Source of the DNA: Kroppenstedtia guangzhouensis
GTDB lineage: Bacteria; Bacillota; Bacilli; Thermoactinomycetales; DSM-45169
Assembly: GCF_014637345.1 (NCBI RefSeq)
Contig: NZ_BMEX01000010.1
Location: 1-64,000, forward strand
Direction: 5' to 3'
DNA length: 64,000 nucleotides
In this document: piece by piece, positions 61,600 through 64,000 of the stretch
How the letters are laid out: each line of letters starts with the position of its first letter
How positions within the stretch are numbered: the stretch's first letter is position 1
Notes under the pieces: generated by a model
What the model saw: the letters and a program-made list of their open reading frames with translations, nothing else
Databases searched by the model: none
What the model was told of the DNA's origin: nothing
Position numbers and translations under genes: made by a program

Positions 61600-62201
61600 A
61601 GCCATCGATTGTTTGGCATGAAGCTGCTGTAAGCAAAGAGGATCGTCGACAAATAAACGGACATGGAAGTGCCGTTCTCTGGTTCACCGGCCTGTCGGGT
61701 TCGGGAAAATCCACACTTGCCAACGCCACGGACCGGTATTTAAGCCGGTTGGGGGTGAACAGCTGTGTATTGGATGGGGACAATATCCGGCACGGGTTGA
61801 ATCGCGATCTGGGTTTTACGGAGGCGGATCGCAAAGAAAACATCCGTCGGATCGGAGAAGTGGCCAAATTGTTTGTGAACAGCGGTCAGTTCGCCCTGAC
61901 GGCATTGATCTCCCCCTATCGGAAAGACCGGGAAGCGGTGCGCCGGATGTTGGACGAGGGGGATTTTATTGAAATCTATGTGAAGTGTTCTCTGGATGAA
62001 TGCAAACGCCGGGATCCCAAAGGACTTTATCAGAGGGCAATGAGGGGAGAGATCCCTCAATTCACCGGCATCAGTGCTCCCTATGAGGAGCCGGTGTCCC
62101 CGGAATTGGTGCTGGATTCGGAGCGGTGGAGTGTCGAAGATTCTGTTGACCGGATTTTGGAATGGTTGCAAGAACGGAATCTGATTCCGCGGGGAGGGTG
62201 A
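61596..62201 (+). CDS. cysC: adenylyl-sulfate kinase
   Basis: 201 residues. Phosphorylates APS to PAPS. Walker [13 protein letters not shown] (about 31-42), substrate loop [30 protein letters not shown] and the lid region [20 protein letters not shown]. Complete. Together with the cluster-type CysH, which can use APS directly, PAPS may serve sulfation or act as a second reduction route. Overlaps sat; the reductase gene follows after three bases. Confidence 0.96.
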   Translation: MKPSIVWHEAAVSKEDRRQINGHGSAVLWFTGLSGSGKSTLANATDRYLSRLGVNSCVLDGDNIRHGLNRDLGFTEADRKENIRRIGEVAKLFVNSGQFALTALISPYRKDREAVRRMLDEGDFIEIYVKCSLDECKRRDPKGLYQRAMRGEIPQFTGISAPYEEPVSPELVLDSERWSVEDSVDRILEWLQERNLIPRGG

Positions 62202-62204
62202 AGG

Positions 62205-63839
62205 ATGGCATATGTGAAGCATTGGAAGGAGAATGACAAGATCAACGCTGTGGAAAAACAGAAGCTGAAGATGGACGGACTGGAGATTTTCGATAAGATT
62301 TCCCGATACGCCGAAACCGGTTTTGATTCCATCCCAAAAGAAGAGTGGCCGATGTTCAAATGGGCGGGTCTTTACCTGCAACGCCCCCGGGAAGATGGTT
62401 ATTTTATGATGCGGGTGTGTGTGCCCTCGGGAATCCTTACCGGTGAGCAAGTGGAAACCTTGGCCGGAATTGCCAGGGATTATGGACGCGGTATCTATGA
62501 CATCACCACCCGGCAAGCGGTTCAGTTTCATTGGCTCCGGATCGAACAGATTCCGGACATCTTTCAACGGTTGGAGAAGGTGGGGCTCTCCACTGCCGGA
62601 GCCTGCGGGGATATCACCCGCAATATCGTGGGCAACCCCTTGGCAGGGATCGACCCGGATGAATTGTTGGATACGACATGGATCGTGGAGGATCTCTTTC
62701 GTTTTTTCCAACATAATCGGGACTTTTCCAATCTGCCACGTAAATATAAGATGTCTATCAGTGCTAACTTGGGGAATGCGTCCAATGCGGAAATAAACTG
62801 TGTTTCCTTTACCCCTGCGGTCAAGGAGATTGGCGGGGAACAAGTGAAAGGGTTTCATCTCAAGGTGGGAGGAGGTCTTTCTGCCCGTCCTTTCCTGGCT
62901 AAAACCCTGGATGTCTTTATCCGGCCGGAACAAGTGAAAGAGGTGGCTGTGGCTGTCACCACGATTTTTCGGGATTATGGTTACCGGGAGAAGCGGACCC
63001 GGAATCGTCTCAAGTTTCTCGTGGCGGACTGGGGGCCGGAAAAGTTCAGGGAGAAACTGCTGGAGTATACAGGACCGCTTCCCGAAAAGGGAGAGGAACC
63101 GGTTCGGGAGTGGAACGCCGGTTACTTTTACGGGGTGCATCCCCAAAAACAGGCGGGAATCAGCTATATCGGGTTGAATGTTCCCATGGGTCGCCTGTCT
63201 GCGGATGAAGTGTTTGAGCTGGCTCGTCTGGCCCGGAAATATGGCAACGGGGAGATCCGCAACTGCAATTCCCAAAATATCGTTCTTCCCCACATTCCCG
63301 ATGAGCAAGTGGATTTGCTGTTACAAGAAGAGATCTTTCGCCGAATCCGGGTGAATCCACCGAAGTTCATCGGGTATGCCGTGTCCTGCACCGGGATCGA
63401 GTACTGCAACCTGGCTTTGGTGGAGACGAAAGAACGGATGCGGCGGATTGCTCAATACCTGGATGAAGAGGTGGAGATTGATGTTCCGGTCCGGATTCAC
63501 ATGGTGGGATGTCCCAATTCCTGCGGACAGCGTCAGATTGCGGATATCGGGTTGCAAGGGATCAAGATGAGGTCCAAAAACAAAAAAGATTTCATCGAAG
63601 CTTTTGAGATCCATGTGGGGGGAACTCTGCAGGAAGGCGGAGAGTTGAATCGGAAGTTGAAAGGGAAAATTGACGCGGAGGATCTGGGGAGGGTATTGAG
63701 ACAATTTTTGCTCTACTTTAAAGAGAATAAGCAATCGGGTGAGACCTTCCATCATTTTGTCCACCGGGTGGGAGTGACACAATTGCAACAGGTTCTGGAT
63801 GGGATCTTGGAATGGAGTCCATCCCGGACAGCCTTATAA
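62205..63839 (+). CDS. ferredoxin-type nitrite/sulfite reductase
   Basis: 544 residues. Six-electron reduction of sulfite to sulfide (or nitrite to ammonia) at a siroheme-[4Fe-4S] centre. Cluster ligands are CTGIEYC (Cys395 and Cys401) and CPNSC (Cys436 and Cys440). The substrate and siroheme Arg/Lys residues fall in ITTRQAVQFHWLRIE and the GACGDITRNIVGNPLAGID region. Two related halves, as in the family. Within this operon the sulfite role is preferred. Starts with ATG behind GGGGAGGGTG. Confidence 0.94.
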   Translation: MAYVKHWKENDKINAVEKQKLKMDGLEIFDKISRYAETGFDSIPKEEWPMFKWAGLYLQRPREDGYFMMRVCVPSGILTGEQVETLAGIARDYGRGIYDITTRQAVQFHWLRIEQIPDIFQRLEKVGLSTAGACGDITRNIVGNPLAGIDPDELLDTTWIVEDLFRFFQHNRDFSNLPRKYKMSISANLGNASNAEINCVSFTPAVKEIGGEQVKGFHLKVGGGLSARPFLAKTLDVFIRPEQVKEVAVAVTTIFRDYGYREKRTRNRLKFLVADWGPEKFREKLLEYTGPLPEKGEEPVREWNAGYFYGVHPQKQAGISYIGLNVPMGRLSADEVFELARLARKYGNGEIRNCNSQNIVLPHIPDEQVDLLLQEEIFRRIRVNPPKFIGYAVSCTGIEYCNLALVETKERMRRIAQYLDEEVEIDVPVRIHMVGCPNSCGQRQIADIGLQGIKMRSKNKKDFIEAFEIHVGGTLQEGGELNRKLKGKIDAEDLGRVLRQFLLYFKENKQSGETFHHFVHRVGVTQLQQVLDGILEWSPSRTAL

Positions 63840-63852
63840 AGGAGGGTGGGGG

Positions 63853-64000
63853 ATGTACCTCTACCGGTTGAAAGCGACCATTCAGGGAGAAAAGATCTCC
63901 GTGATTGTGGCTGCTGAAAATGACCAAGCTGCTTTTTCTCTGGTGGATATCGAGTTGGAGAAATTTTTTCTCAAACCGCCGGAGGCGGATGAAGTGACCC
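63853..64000 (+). CDS. DUF3906 family protein, cut by the window end
   Basis: The first 49 residues are visible: MYLYRLKATIQGEKISVIVA followed by AENDQAAFSLVDIELEKFFL and KPPEADEVT. This matches what I recall of DUF3906, small proteins of about 65-70 residues of unknown function found in Bacillota next to sulfite reductase genes. AGGAGGGTGGGG precedes the ATG, 13 bp after the reductase stop, so it belongs to the operon. Confidence 0.8.
   Translation, partial: MYLYRLKATIQGEKISVIVAAENDQAAFSLVDIELEKFFLKPPEADEVT

Overview
The window comes from an endospore-forming Gram-positive bacterium (Bacillota, Bacillales), most likely a member of the Thermoactinomycetaceae (Kroppenstedtia/Desmospora-like). 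This is an inference from gene content and protein similarity recalled from memory; no search was run. Supporting evidence is spoVR, four YheC/YheD spore-coat ATP-grasp genes, ytrH-ytrI next to dnaE, ytoI/ytpI/ytkL, type 2 IPP isomerase, strong AGGAGG ribosome sites, frequent GTG/TTG starts and U-tailed terminators. No rRNA, tRNA or CRISPR array was seen.

Layout. 0-5 kb: a frameshifted small gene, intergenic repeats, an adjacent pair of unknown-function genes (DUF6323/DUF6179-like), and gene debris in which a MATE transporter lacking both ends is joined to a broken rmlB. 5-15 kb: GNAT, YdcF-type protein, family-4-like uracil-DNA glycosylase with an 8-bp duplication, acyl-CoA thioesterase, NERD-helicase, CstB-like persulfide enzyme, cytochrome c, group II intron remnant, histidine-rich protein, fni, sdpR-sdpI. 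15-26 kb: spoVR and a minus-strand spore-surface cluster. This has a 926-residue protein with 65 uninterrupted decapeptide repeats, a GNAT and four tandem ATP-grasp genes behind a candidate sigma-K promoter. 26-38 kb: a conserved housekeeping block (yheA, ytkL, ytoI, opuA-type ABC transporter, ytpI, ytrI, ytrH, dnaE, phosphatidylglycerophosphatase-like). 38-41 kb: a decayed two-component system plus lantibiotic-immunity-type ABC exporter. 41-54 kb: glycerate kinase, spermidine-synthase-like protein, cobyrinate and cobyrate synthases, TAXI-TRAP transporter, NaChBac-like channel, modAB. 54-57 kb: a small accessory patch with a GNAT pseudogene, divergent XRE regulators and a TPR regulator. 57-64 kb: CbiX chelatase and a sulfate-assimilation operon (yezD, cysH, broken cysP, sat, cysC, sulfite reductase, DUF3906).

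How the genes work together. Sat, CysC, CysH and the ferredoxin-type sulfite reductase carry sulfate to sulfide, and CbiX could supply the siroheme the reductase needs. The sulfate permease gene inside this operon is destroyed, so uptake must come from elsewhere. CobB and CobQ amidate the corrin ring, but CobB has Gly where its glutaminase nucleophile Cys should be. The ATP-grasp/repeat-protein cluster is the best candidate for a little-described system: a spore-surface fibre encoded beside several putative amino-acid ligases.

A family of about 90-150-bp palindromic elements occurs seven times in gaps, often next to pseudogenes. At least eight loci are truncated, frameshifted or fused, so the accessory parts of this genome are actively eroding.
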